This document shows, in pieces, positions 1 through 8,406 of a stretch of 21,724 nucleotides of DNA (its first letter is position 1; each line of letters opens with the position of its first letter). The DNA comes from Lachnospiraceae bacterium (GTDB lineage Bacteria; Bacillota; Clostridia; Lachnospirales; Lachnospiraceae). The position numbers and the translations under genes were made by a program. The stretch lies in NCBI GenBank assembly GCA_020860745.1, contig JAJBTR010000267.1, positions 1 to 21,724 on the forward strand, in the 5' to 3' direction. A model generated the notes under the pieces. That model was not told the DNA's origin, did no database searches, and saw nothing but the letters and a program-made list of their open reading frames with translations.

Positions 1-2
1 AT

Positions 3-866
3 TCTCTTTTCAGTAACACTGATTATGAGATTAACGGTTATTCGAAAGATGGATCCGCAGTTACAAATGTGTGTGATGAGGGATCATATCAGGCTACTAT
101 AGTAGCCAATGGTTCAAATTGCACAGGAAGTACAATGATCACATTTGAGGTGAAAAAAGTTAGCCTGGCCGATTGTGCGATTACAGTAAAATCTTCTGCA
201 GTATATACTGGTCAAGAGCAAAAACCCGAAGTGGCTGTAACATATGGTAATACTACTCTGGTGGAAGGTACAGATTATAGTGTTACGTATGATGACACTG
301 CGGATTGGACTAATGCGGGATCCGATAAAAAAATCACCATAGCCGGTAAAAATGTAAGCTATACAGGAGAAGTTGAAAAGTATTTTGAAATCACAAAAAA
401 GGCTTTATCTGCGAGTGATATTGAAGTGCATTACGTATTAGGCAGTAAGGGCGATGTTTCAGTTTCCATAACAGACGGTTCCAAAGAACTGACGGAAGGC
501 ACTGATTATACGGTTACCTCTGCGGGCGTTTATACTGAGGCAACGGGCGGGGTTGATATAACAACTAATTTGAGCAGCTATATTTCAAGCGTAGACCAGC
601 TGTATTATTATATAATTGAGGCGAGCGGGGATAATTATACGATTAATGCTACTGTTAGCTTTACGGCAGAATATAAGAATCAGGCTGCGGTAGATAATGG
701 TCACAATGACATTTCGATAGATTCGGTGTCGGATCCGGGTAGCATTTTTGCAATAGAAGGAACATCGATTACTCCCTATTACAGGGGTGGGTTAACAGTT
801 TCTCTGACAGAAGGATATAAAAGCAGTTACTATATTAGTGTAACCCTTGCTGTCTTAAAAGGATAA
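3..866 (+). CDS. Ig-like surface protein, fragment 1 (no 5' end in the window)
   Basis: The frame is open from the left edge and closes at TAA 864-866. A GTG at 69 is not a credible start because the coding frame continues upstream of it without a stop and no ribosome binding site precedes it. The product contains at least two Ig-like units of the kind frequent in Clostridia surface proteins. The first (about nt 165-405) contains the recognisable elements YTGQEQKPEV and VEGTDYSVTY. The second follows to about nt 690 and repeats the EGTDYTVT signature. No signal peptide or membrane helix is visible, so this is an internal part of a longer exported protein. Codons here are clearly AT-richer than further downstream. 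The family call (bacterial Ig-like repeats) is firm; the ligand or role is unknown. Confidence 0.7.
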   Translation, partial: SLFSNTDYEINGYSKDGSAVTNVCDEGSYQATIVANGSNCTGSTMITFEVKKVSLADCAITVKSSAVYTGQEQKPEVAVTYGNTTLVEGTDYSVTYDDTADWTNAGSDKKITIAGKNVSYTGEVEKYFEITKKALSASDIEVHYVLGSKGDVSVSITDGSKELTEGTDYTVTSAGVYTEATGGVDITTNLSSYISSVDQLYYYIIEASGDNYTINATVSFTAEYKNQAAVDNGHNDISIDSVSDPGSIFAIEGTSITPYYRGGLTVSLTEGYKSSYYISVTLAVLKG

Positions 867-971
867 GCAATCTCTGTTGAGAGTATTCAGAATGGTGATT
901 CTATTTTTATTCAGAATGTTACATCCGGAGAAATCAGTTATTATATTGTAAAGACATATGTAAAGGATCCT

Positions 972-3900
972 GTGGGACCGACAATAACTACAGGGGATGT
1001 TTCAACAGATTGGTCTTCTACAACAAAATCAATCACCGAAATTACCGCAGTAGATGATACATCTGGAATTCTTGATAACACAATTTATTATTATGTGGGA
1101 AAAGACATTCTGGGAGAAAACAATGTAACATCAATATCGGACAAGACTTATTTAAGTACTTATGGATTATCAACCGTAACGGGCACTGAGGTGGATTCAG
1201 ACAACGAGAATAAAGTTATCAACGGAAGCATTGATGATTCAAATGATGAAGACGCCGATGGTACGGTGTATTATATTTATGCTTTTGACGGTGCAGGTAA
1301 TCTTACTACTGAAGAAGTGACTGTGAGCAAAGTGGATACGACCGCACCGATGGTGGCTGTTACGTATGATGACTTTTATGCTGCGGAGAATGATACTACC
1401 TATACCTATTATTATACGGGTGAAGAAGGCTCTTATGAGACCGTTACTCTGACCTATACAGAGGCAAATTGTGCTGAGAAAACAGCGAATACGCATCCAG
1501 ACATTACGGTTAACGATAATGATACTTCCGTAACTGTAACGGAATTGGATGCGGAGCCTTCTGGTACCGGCATGAGTGAAGGCGTATACGTATATTGGGA
1601 TGATACTGTCGCGGGCACAATGACAGCCACTCTGTATTTTGTATATGGCTCAAAGACAGATGCAAGTTATACGATTGCAACTTCCTATGAAGATGTTGTG
1701 GGAAACAAATTGATTGTTGATGACAATGACTCAACATCTAAAGCAGAGAGTGGAACTGTTTCTGCTGCTTATACACTTGTTCTTGACAACAGTGCCCCGG
1801 AAGTGGCTTTTGACTATGGCACGTATGATGGTAAAACGTTCACATCGGTGAGCGCCGGCACTACTATAACCAACGGGGATACATCATATAACTGCTACAA
1901 CAGTTCTGATATTTATATGCAGTTGACGGTTACAGACACAAATATCAAGTGGAGCGAGGTAGAAGCTCTGGTAAAGAGTTTGGCCGGAACAGGGATTGAC
2001 GGAAATGAGTTATCAGATACAGCAGCCGGCAGTGCAATTTCAGAACTGTCTGAGGAGGATTACGCTGACCAGATTAAAAGTGGTGAGTTGGTTCTCTACA
2101 TTCCGTTGGCTACAGATGCATATTATTCCATTGCCGCTGCTGCAATTAAAGATATCTCCGGAAACCAGTCAGATGATATTGATGCGCAGTACATCTGTGT
2201 GGACACTGTGATGCCCAATGACAGCGCGTATATTTTTGTAACCTATGAGACAGATGTAGTAAAGACGGTGACGGATATTGCCACGTTTTACGATAAAACA
2301 GGCGGCACAGCCGCATCGATTCTTTTTGGAAAATCAGATGCCACAGTGAAACTTTATCTGAAGGATAATCTCTCCGGCGTGGGCAGCTTTACCTGGAGCT
2401 ATGGGGATATGACAGATACGGTGAGTGTAACCACAGCTCCCGAAGTAATAACGGATGCACAGGGTGCGAGCAGTGATTCTTCTGATAATGGATATTATAC
2501 AGCATTTGAACTCAGCTTGCCGGATGCCGCAGCGGTCAGCCCTTACCAGATTGCGGATAATCTGACGATTACAGAGATTACAGACCGGGCAGGCAATGTC
2601 CTGACGGAAGACACCACCGTGGTTGCATATGATGGCGATGTGGAGGTAATTCTGGATGGTGTAGCGCCGACTGTGTCAGCGAGCTATACAACCGCAGCGG
2701 AAGCTTCCGATACCCAGAGCGGGAAATACTATTATATGCAGACCGGGACGGAAGAATGGGAGACAGTAGTCCTCACTTACACAGAGAAATATTATAAAGA
2801 ATCCGGTGAGACGCCGGTGATTGAGGTATTCAAAAACGGCGAAAAAACGACGGTGAATACCCTGACTGCGGAGCCGGCAGACGGTGATGCTCTTGATGCA
2901 GTGAGCGTATATTGGACCGAATACGATACGGAGAACAATACGATAACGGCCACCGTTTATCTCCCCTATGACAGCGATGGGGCGGAAGATATCTATGTGG
3001 TTCAGACTGCTTATCAGGACGGGGCAGAGAACGATATGGTAGTGACGGCAGGCAGCGATACGCTGACTGCGGACAGCAGTTCCGCAGCAAGTCCCTCCGT
3101 GTATGAGACCGCCATGCTGGTTCTGGATAATGTTGCGCCGACGGTGTCCTTTGAGTATGGGACGCTGGAGAATGGCGGAACCTTTACCGCGGTAGACGCG
3201 AATACGGACAGCGTGACTTATGATGGCGTTACCTATAGCTGCTATAACCGCTCGGATATTTATATGAAGCTGACCGTGGTGGACAGCAACATTAAATGGA
3301 GTGAGGTGACTGCGCTTCTGCAGACCCTGGGCGGCACTGATCTTGCGGCAGCAGCGGTATCTGCTGAAGCAGACACAGTGGTTGACGCGTTGACAGAAGA
3401 AACCTATCAGGATCAGATTGCAGGCGGGACGCTGGAGATTTATGTTCCGCTGAGTACAGAAGCATATTACGCGCTTACCGCTGCGACCATCACAGATATT
3501 GCCGGAAACACATCGGCAGAGACGGAGAATCAGTATATCTGTGTGGATGTGACTGAGCCGTATGATAACACACAGATTTATGTGGCGTATAAGAGTGACC
3601 TGGATACCACAGGTTCTGCGATTGATCAGATCGCGCCGGAACTGTTCAGGGGATCCGCAGGCGTCGGCAGCGGAACCATCGCGGAGGTGCTGTTCGGACA
3701 GAATCAGATTGAGGTTATGCTTTATCTGAAAGATAATATGTCCGGTATTGCCGGGTTTACGTATTCATATACAGGCCTTGAAGGACCAATCTTTACGGAT
3801 GAGGCGGTGGATCTCAGGAATACAGAGCCGGAGAAGTACACCATCAACGGAGAGGATGGGTATTATACGGTCTATACGTTTACAGTCACAGACGCTGATG

Positions 3901-5138
3901 CTGCGGTCCAGCAGGCGGCGGATAACCTGACCATCTCCGACATTACGGACAAGGCGGGCAATGTTCTGGAGGAGAGCAGCACGGCAGTATCTTATGACAG
4001 TGATGTCGAGCTGATTTTGGATGAGATTGCGCCGGAGGTTGCGGTGACTTATCCGTCCACAGATGCGTCCGATGCAGCAATCGATGGAGTGACTTACCGG
4101 TTCTACCGGCAGGGTGAGGATACCGAAAAGGCATATGAGACGGTAACCCTGGTTTATACAGAGCAGTATTATCAGAAACAGATGGAGAACGGTGAAATTA
4201 TTTTGCCGGATATCAGTGTCGCAATGAAAGATTGTAAGGATGGTGCAGAGCAGACGGTGAGTGCGGCTGCCCTCACGGCAAAGTCGCCGGATTCTGTGAG
4301 CAGTCCTTCTGTGTACTGGGAGTATGGCGATGCCACGATGACAGCGTACCTTTATCTTCCCTATGGCAGTGAGACAGAGATGGAGTACATTGTTTCTACT
4401 GACTATGCGGATGGTTCTGAGAATGTGCTGACCAGACCTGAAGATGATGGTTTTTCTTCCATCACTGAGGAGGGCGTTTACACGAGTAACACCCTTGTTT
4501 TGGACAATCGTGCGCCGGAGATCACAGCGTTTACCATTTCCGATGTAAGCGATAAGCTGGCTTCCGATGGGTCGGTCGCGTATGAGAAGGTGAGCAGCAG
4601 CACAGCTACGCTGGTCTGGGAAATGGACGACAATGAGACCTACTGGAATGCTGACAGTGTTGTATTTACGATTTACAATAAAACGACAGGGGCATCTGAG
4701 GTCATTGACGGAAGTGCGATTACCTGGGAGCACAAAGCGGATAGCAGAACATATGAGGCAACCTATGCTGACTTCAGCGGTTTTGCGAACGCGGAGCCTT
4801 CTACCTACTATGTGACAGTCGCCTATGCGGACAGGGCACAGAACGCGCTTTCCGCCGGCGGTGAGATTGACGACAGCTATGTGTCAGATGGTACATACAC
4901 CAGCGACACCTTTATTCTGGATCAGGTGGCGCCTGAGTTTACGATTTCCTACAGTGACGCGTATCAGATTGTGGGTGCGGATGGTAAGACACTGATATCA
5001 ACCAGTGCGGCCAGCGGTTACAGGGTATATTACGGCGCCGGCGAGGGACAGATTGATGTAACCATCACGGTGACAGAGCATTATGCTGTGACAGAGTCGG
5101 ATGGCAGTCTTCAGGATTTTGTCCTTACCGTGACCTGA
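972..5138 (+). CDS. Ig-like surface protein, fragment 2 (central repeats)
   Basis: The open frame actually begins at 867, directly after the TAA. GTG at 972, with a weak AAAGG at 962-966, is the first plausible initiation codon, but a protein starting there would have no export signal. The 1,388-codon stretch ends at TGA 5136. It encodes Ig-like modules separated by linkers of the form VLDNxAPxV. Two module types alternate: alpha (nt 1332-1778, 2646-3119, 4011-4496), containing the pattern ETVTLxYTE, and beta (nt 1779-2645, 3120-4010), containing SDIYM.LTV and IKWSEV. After the last alpha unit come two more diverged Ig-like modules. The repeats are rich in Asp, Thr, Tyr and Val and poor in Cys and Lys, typical of extracellular stalk proteins. 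The function is probably adhesion or a surface spacer, which is inference. Confidence 0.65.
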   Translation: MGPTITTGDVSTDWSSTTKSITEITAVDDTSGILDNTIYYYVGKDILGENNVTSISDKTYLSTYGLSTVTGTEVDSDNENKVINGSIDDSNDEDADGTVYYIYAFDGAGNLTTEEVTVSKVDTTAPMVAVTYDDFYAAENDTTYTYYYTGEEGSYETVTLTYTEANCAEKTANTHPDITVNDNDTSVTVTELDAEPSGTGMSEGVYVYWDDTVAGTMTATLYFVYGSKTDASYTIATSYEDVVGNKLIVDDNDSTSKAESGTVSAAYTLVLDNSAPEVAFDYGTYDGKTFTSVSAGTTITNGDTSYNCYNSSDIYMQLTVTDTNIKWSEVEALVKSLAGTGIDGNELSDTAAGSAISELSEEDYADQIKSGELVLYIPLATDAYYSIAAAAIKDISGNQSDDIDAQYICVDTVMPNDSAYIFVTYETDVVKTVTDIATFYDKTGGTAASILFGKSDATVKLYLKDNLSGVGSFTWSYGDMTDTVSVTTAPEVITDAQGASSDSSDNGYYTAFELSLPDAAAVSPYQIADNLTITEITDRAGNVLTEDTTVVAYDGDVEVILDGVAPTVSASYTTAAEASDTQSGKYYYMQTGTEEWETVVLTYTEKYYKESGETPVIEVFKNGEKTTVNTLTAEPADGDALDAVSVYWTEYDTENNTITATVYLPYDSDGAEDIYVVQTAYQDGAENDMVVTAGSDTLTADSSSAASPSVYETAMLVLDNVAPTVSFEYGTLENGGTFTAVDANTDSVTYDGVTYSCYNRSDIYMKLTVVDSNIKWSEVTALLQTLGGTDLAAAAVSAEADTVVDALTEETYQDQIAGGTLEIYVPLSTEAYYALTAATITDIAGNTSAETENQYICVDVTEPYDNTQIYVAYKSDLDTTGSAIDQIAPELFRGSAGVGSGTIAEVLFGQNQIEVMLYLKDNMSGIAGFTYSYTGLEGPIFTDEAVDLRNTEPEKYTINGEDGYYTVYTFTVTDADAAVQQAADNLTISDITDKAGNVLEESSTAVSYDSDVELILDEIAPEVAVTYPSTDASDAAIDGVTYRFYRQGEDTEKAYETVTLVYTEQYYQKQMENGEIILPDISVAMKDCKDGAEQTVSAAALTAKSPDSVSSPSVYWEYGDATMTAYLYLPYGSETEMEYIVSTDYADGSENVLTRPEDDGFSSITEEGVYTSNTLVLDNRAPEITAFTISDVSDKLASDGSVAYEKVSSSTATLVWEMDDNETYWNADSVVFTIYNKTTGASEVIDGSAITWEHKADSRTYEATYADFSGFANAEPSTYYVTVAYADRAQNALSAGGEIDDSYVSDGTYTSDTFILDQVAPEFTISYSDAYQIVGADGKTLISTSAASGYRVYYGAGEGQIDVTITVTEHYAVTESDGSLQDFVLTVT
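1332..4496 (+). repeat. Long tandem duplication in the surface protein gene, order alpha-beta-alpha-beta-alpha
   Basis: Translated segments align in register. The alpha units are nt 1332-1778, 2646-3119 and 4011-4496. The beta units are nt 1779-2645 and 3120-4010. Beta units share CYN.SDIYM, IKWSEV, a Y.DQI..G block, QYICVD, LYLKDN(L/M)SG and ITD(R/K)AGNVL. The full alpha-beta period is about 1.3-1.4 kb. The protein copies are clearly homologous, but the nucleotide copies have diverged, with the first copy AT-richer. Confidence 0.8.
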
Positions 5139-5291
5139 GAGAATGGTAAGCTGTACGCATCTCAACTGACGTGGTCTGCGGCAGCGTCAGGAGATTACGA
5201 CTACGCGACGCAGTATCAGGTTGCGTTTACGCTGGAGGATGAGGATTATTATACCATTGAGGTATCCTATGAGGATGCGGCGGCAAACAGG

Positions 5292-8246
5292 ATGGCAGCG
5301 GGAGATACCGTCATGTATAACGCGGGTCTGAGCGACGGTACCTACACCAGTGAGATGCTGGTGCTCGATGTGACCGCCCCGGAGATTACGGGTACCTATA
5401 GCAGTGCTGTGATCAATACAAAGAACAGCAGAGATTATTTTGATACCACATCAACGAAGCTGACGCTGACTGTGGACGACAGGAATATCCGCGATAAGGA
5501 ACTGATGGATGCGATGTCGGGAGACAGGGCATATCTGATCGGGTCGACGGGAAGCAATATTTTCAGCAGCACAAATGCGGGTAAGTATATCAGCGGTCTG
5601 ACAGAGACGACGGTGCATACCAGTCAGTCTCTGGAGGGGACAACGTCCGGATACGGGACCACCTACACGATTCCGTTATCCACCGAGGGCAATTATGATC
5701 TGCTGATCAGCGGTTATAAAGATCTGGCGGGTAACGCGGCAGTGATTGATTCGGGTTACAACCCTTATGTCTGCGTGGACGTGACAGATCCGACAGATGT
5801 AAGCTTCACTTATTCCGTATCCTCTTCGGCGGGATGGTGGCCTGTAAACTATAAGACATTGGGCTATGCATTCGCCAACGCGACACTGACTGTCACAGCC
5901 AGCGCGAAAGATGTGACTTCCGGCATTCAGTCCTTTACATTCTATGTAACGGATGAGAATGGCACGGTGACTACGATCATTCGGGACGACATTACCCCGA
6001 TCGAGAGCAAATCCACCAGCATCACGGTTCCCATCAGCGGCAGCAACTTCAAGGGTTCTGTCAGAGTGGTGGCGGCTGACTGGTCGGACAACACGACGGA
6101 GAAGTCTGAGGGACAGATCGTGGAGAGTGCGGGCAAGTTCGCTTCCGCGGGAAGCGCGACGATTACCACACTCACCAGCCCGAGCTGGACAGTGAACGGC
6201 GTAGATTACTACAATACGGACGTGACGTTCAACCTGACTCTGGAGGAGACCTATTCCGGACTGCGCAGCTATAATTACACGGCGGGCAGCCAGATTTCGG
6301 CAACCTATAATTACGCGGAAGTGGCGGGGACAAATCTGACAGCAACGAAGACGCAGAACATTACATATACCTACTCGCAGAACCTGACGCTTTCTTCCTC
6401 TGCAAATAATGTAAACGATGTCAGCGTGAATGCGTCCTACGTGAGCAACACCGGTTATACGGATTCTGTAGAGCAGAAGTACAATATTGATATCACGAAG
6501 CCGACCATCGAGGTGACCTGGGACAACAACAACTCTTCCAATGAGACATACTACAATGCGACGCGGACGGCGACGGTGGTCATCACGGAGCGGAACTTTG
6601 ATCCGGACGATGTAGAATTCACCATCACCAACACGGACGGCACGATGCCCTCCATCAGCGGCTGGTCGACCACAGGCAGCGGTGATTCCACGAGACATAC
6701 CGCAACGGTGACATTCAGCGCGGACGGCGACTACACCTTTACGGTTGCATTCCAGGATATGGCTGCCAACAAGGCGGATTACACCACGGTGGATGAGTTT
6801 ACTGTGGACCAGACGAACCCGACCTACACGGTATCCTATGACAACAACAGTTATGAGAACGTGTACTACTATGACGCGAACCGTGTGGCGACCATTGATG
6901 TGTATGAGCATAACTTTGACGCTTCTGCAGTCACGATCTCTGTGACGAAGGATGGCGCTTCCATTACACCGGTGGTCTCCGGCTGGAGCACCAACGGCGA
7001 CCACAATGTGGCGACAGTAAGCTTCAACACGGACGGTGAGTATACGTTCACTATCTCCGGCATGGATATGGCCACCAACCCGATGGATGACTACAATGAG
7101 GATCACTTTGTAGTGGATACCACGGAGCCGGTTGTTGAGATTGAAGATGTTCAGAATTATTCCGCGAACAACGGAAGGGTTGAGCCGGCTGTTAAGTACA
7201 GCGATATAAACTATGATGCAAACTCTACGGTGATAGAACTGGATGGATATTATAACGGGGTGGAGACGATTGAAGGTCTGGCTCCTACGGTCAGCGGAGA
7301 GACTGTGACAGTTAAGATGAATGACTTCTCTTACGATCAGGAAACCGATGACATGTATACCCTGACGGCCACGGTTTACGACCTGGCGGGCAACAGCGCG
7401 GAGGCGTCCGTTGTCTTCTCCGTCAACCGCTTCGGCTCGGTCTACACCTTTGACACAGCGACAGATGCGCTGGTGGGTGAAAACGGAAAGTATTACACCG
7501 ACGAGGAGCAGGATATTGTCGTGATCGAGACCAACGTGGATACGCTGGAGGAGAGCAGCATTGCGAAGAGCACCAACGGCAGCCTGACCACCCTGACCGA
7601 GGATGTCGATTACTCGGTGAAGTCCAGCGGAAATGAGGTGAGCTGGAAGCAGTACACCTACACGGTTGACAAGTCCAACTTCAAGAATGAGGGTGAGTAC
7701 ATTCTGACTTTCACCTCCGTGGACCGCGCGACCAACAGCAATACGAACGAGATGAAAGTAGCGTTCGTGGTGGATAAGACGGCGCCGACTGTTATGGTTT
7801 CCGGCGTGGCCGACGGCGGGCAGTACAGGCAGGACAGCATGAAAATCTCCATTAGCGCCTCCGATAACGTCCGTATGTCATCGGTTACCGTCACCAATGA
7901 CGGTGAGTCTGAGGAATTTGACTACGAGACAGTGACCAGCGGTGCTTTCCCCTACACGATGAACAGCAAGAACAGCCGTCAGACCCTCAAGGTGGTAGCG
8001 ACGGATGCGGCTGGCAATGAGAGCGCGATGATGAGCCTGGTGGATGAGAACGGCAATATCACGGAGCTGAGCGAAGTGAGCTACCTGCTGACCACCAACC
8101 TCTGGATCCAGTTTATCTCCAATAAACTGCTTCTGACCCTTGCGGTTGTGGCTCTCGCAGCGGTTCTTGCGCTGTCCTGGTGGTTCCTGGCCGGACGGAA
8201 AAAATGGATCGCCGGATCCGGAAAGAAAAAACAGGGGAGCGAGTAA
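5292..8246 (+). CDS. Ig-like surface protein, fragment 3 with C-terminal membrane anchor
   Basis: The frame is open from 5139, just after the TGA; ATG 5292 is the first ATG but has no convincing ribosome binding site. The encoded part contains about seven further Ig-like domains. Two close copies at nt 6489-6803 and 6804-7112 share the patterns ERNFD/EHNFD, SGWST and DG(D/E)YTFT. Further linkers such as VVDTTEP and VVDKTAP follow. The C-terminus has a hydrophobic helix (about nt 8126-8192) followed by a basic tail with RKK and KKK. This predicts anchoring in the cytoplasmic membrane with the domains outside. No LPXTG or other sorting motif is present. The stop is TAA at 8244, followed by an intrinsic terminator about 80 nt later. 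Export would require the N-terminal parts upstream of the two stops. Confidence 0.7.
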   Translation: MAAGDTVMYNAGLSDGTYTSEMLVLDVTAPEITGTYSSAVINTKNSRDYFDTTSTKLTLTVDDRNIRDKELMDAMSGDRAYLIGSTGSNIFSSTNAGKYISGLTETTVHTSQSLEGTTSGYGTTYTIPLSTEGNYDLLISGYKDLAGNAAVIDSGYNPYVCVDVTDPTDVSFTYSVSSSAGWWPVNYKTLGYAFANATLTVTASAKDVTSGIQSFTFYVTDENGTVTTIIRDDITPIESKSTSITVPISGSNFKGSVRVVAADWSDNTTEKSEGQIVESAGKFASAGSATITTLTSPSWTVNGVDYYNTDVTFNLTLEETYSGLRSYNYTAGSQISATYNYAEVAGTNLTATKTQNITYTYSQNLTLSSSANNVNDVSVNASYVSNTGYTDSVEQKYNIDITKPTIEVTWDNNNSSNETYYNATRTATVVITERNFDPDDVEFTITNTDGTMPSISGWSTTGSGDSTRHTATVTFSADGDYTFTVAFQDMAANKADYTTVDEFTVDQTNPTYTVSYDNNSYENVYYYDANRVATIDVYEHNFDASAVTISVTKDGASITPVVSGWSTNGDHNVATVSFNTDGEYTFTISGMDMATNPMDDYNEDHFVVDTTEPVVEIEDVQNYSANNGRVEPAVKYSDINYDANSTVIELDGYYNGVETIEGLAPTVSGETVTVKMNDFSYDQETDDMYTLTATVYDLAGNSAEASVVFSVNRFGSVYTFDTATDALVGENGKYYTDEEQDIVVIETNVDTLEESSIAKSTNGSLTTLTEDVDYSVKSSGNEVSWKQYTYTVDKSNFKNEGEYILTFTSVDRATNSNTNEMKVAFVVDKTAPTVMVSGVADGGQYRQDSMKISISASDNVRMSSVTVTNDGESEEFDYETVTSGAFPYTMNSKNSRQTLKVVATDAAGNESAMMSLVDENGNITELSEVSYLLTTNLWIQFISNKLLLTLAVVALAAVLALSWWFLAGRKKWIAGSGKKKQGSE

Positions 8247-8326
8247 GGAAAAGCGCCGGAAAGAGGAAAGTTTAATTTTTCCCGCGACGGAAGAGAAAGA
8301 CCGGTTGCGGTGCAGTGAATGAAAAA

Positions 8327-8363
8327 CCGCCGGGATGCAAGGCGTGCATTCCGGCGGTTTTTT
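8327..8363 (+). terminator. Intrinsic terminator after the giant surface protein gene
   Basis: A 13-bp stem is formed by 8327-8339 (CCGCCGGGATGCA) and 8345-8357 (TGCATTCCGGCGG). It has a 5-nt loop and only one non-Watson-Crick (G-T wobble) pair, and is followed by six T residues at 8358-8363. Five A residues precede the stem, so it could also act weakly on the other strand. It lies 80 nt after the surface protein stop and 44 nt before the kinase start. The two are therefore probably separate transcription units. No convincing -35/-10 pair was found in the short gap to the kinase gene; TATAAG at 8363-8368 is -10-like but has no good -35. Confidence 0.9.
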
Positions 8364-8406
8364 ATAAGAAACAGAGACGAGTGGAACCGGAAATGAGGTG
8401 GGGAAT

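Larger units (their letters stand above)
1..8246 (+). pseudogene. Giant Ig-repeat surface protein gene, partial at the left edge and interrupted by two in-frame stops
   Basis: One reading frame (codons starting at position 3, 6, 9 and so on) runs from the left edge to the TAA at 8244-8246, interrupted only by TAA at 864-866 and TGA at 5136-5138. The sequence on both sides of each stop continues the same kind of Ig-like domain in the same frame, and no frameshift is seen. This points to one gene of at least 2,700 codons whose 5' end and signal peptide lie outside the window. The product would be an extracellular chain of Ig-like domains, many opening with a (V/I)LDxxAPxV-type linker, followed by a membrane helix near nt 8126-8192 and a Lys-rich tail. 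There is no LPXTG sorting motif. Whether it is a true pseudogene, a very recent inactivation or an assembly error cannot be decided from sequence alone. The three pieces are listed separately. Confidence 0.7.

Noticed and set aside
5136..5138. TGA read as selenocysteine
   Set aside because: The context is a structural Ig-repeat protein with no redox motif, and a second stop of another type (TAA at 864) shows the same pattern.
5676..7106. Long minus-strand open frame (about 476 codons) across the surface protein gene
   Set aside because: It is a shadow of a Thr/Asp/Val-rich repeat frame. It is dominated by Arg, Val, Ile and His, with no family pattern and no promoter or ribosome binding site.
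8398..8400. GTG as start of the kinase gene
   Set aside because: It lies inside the ribosome binding site GAGGTGGGG that serves ATG 8407.
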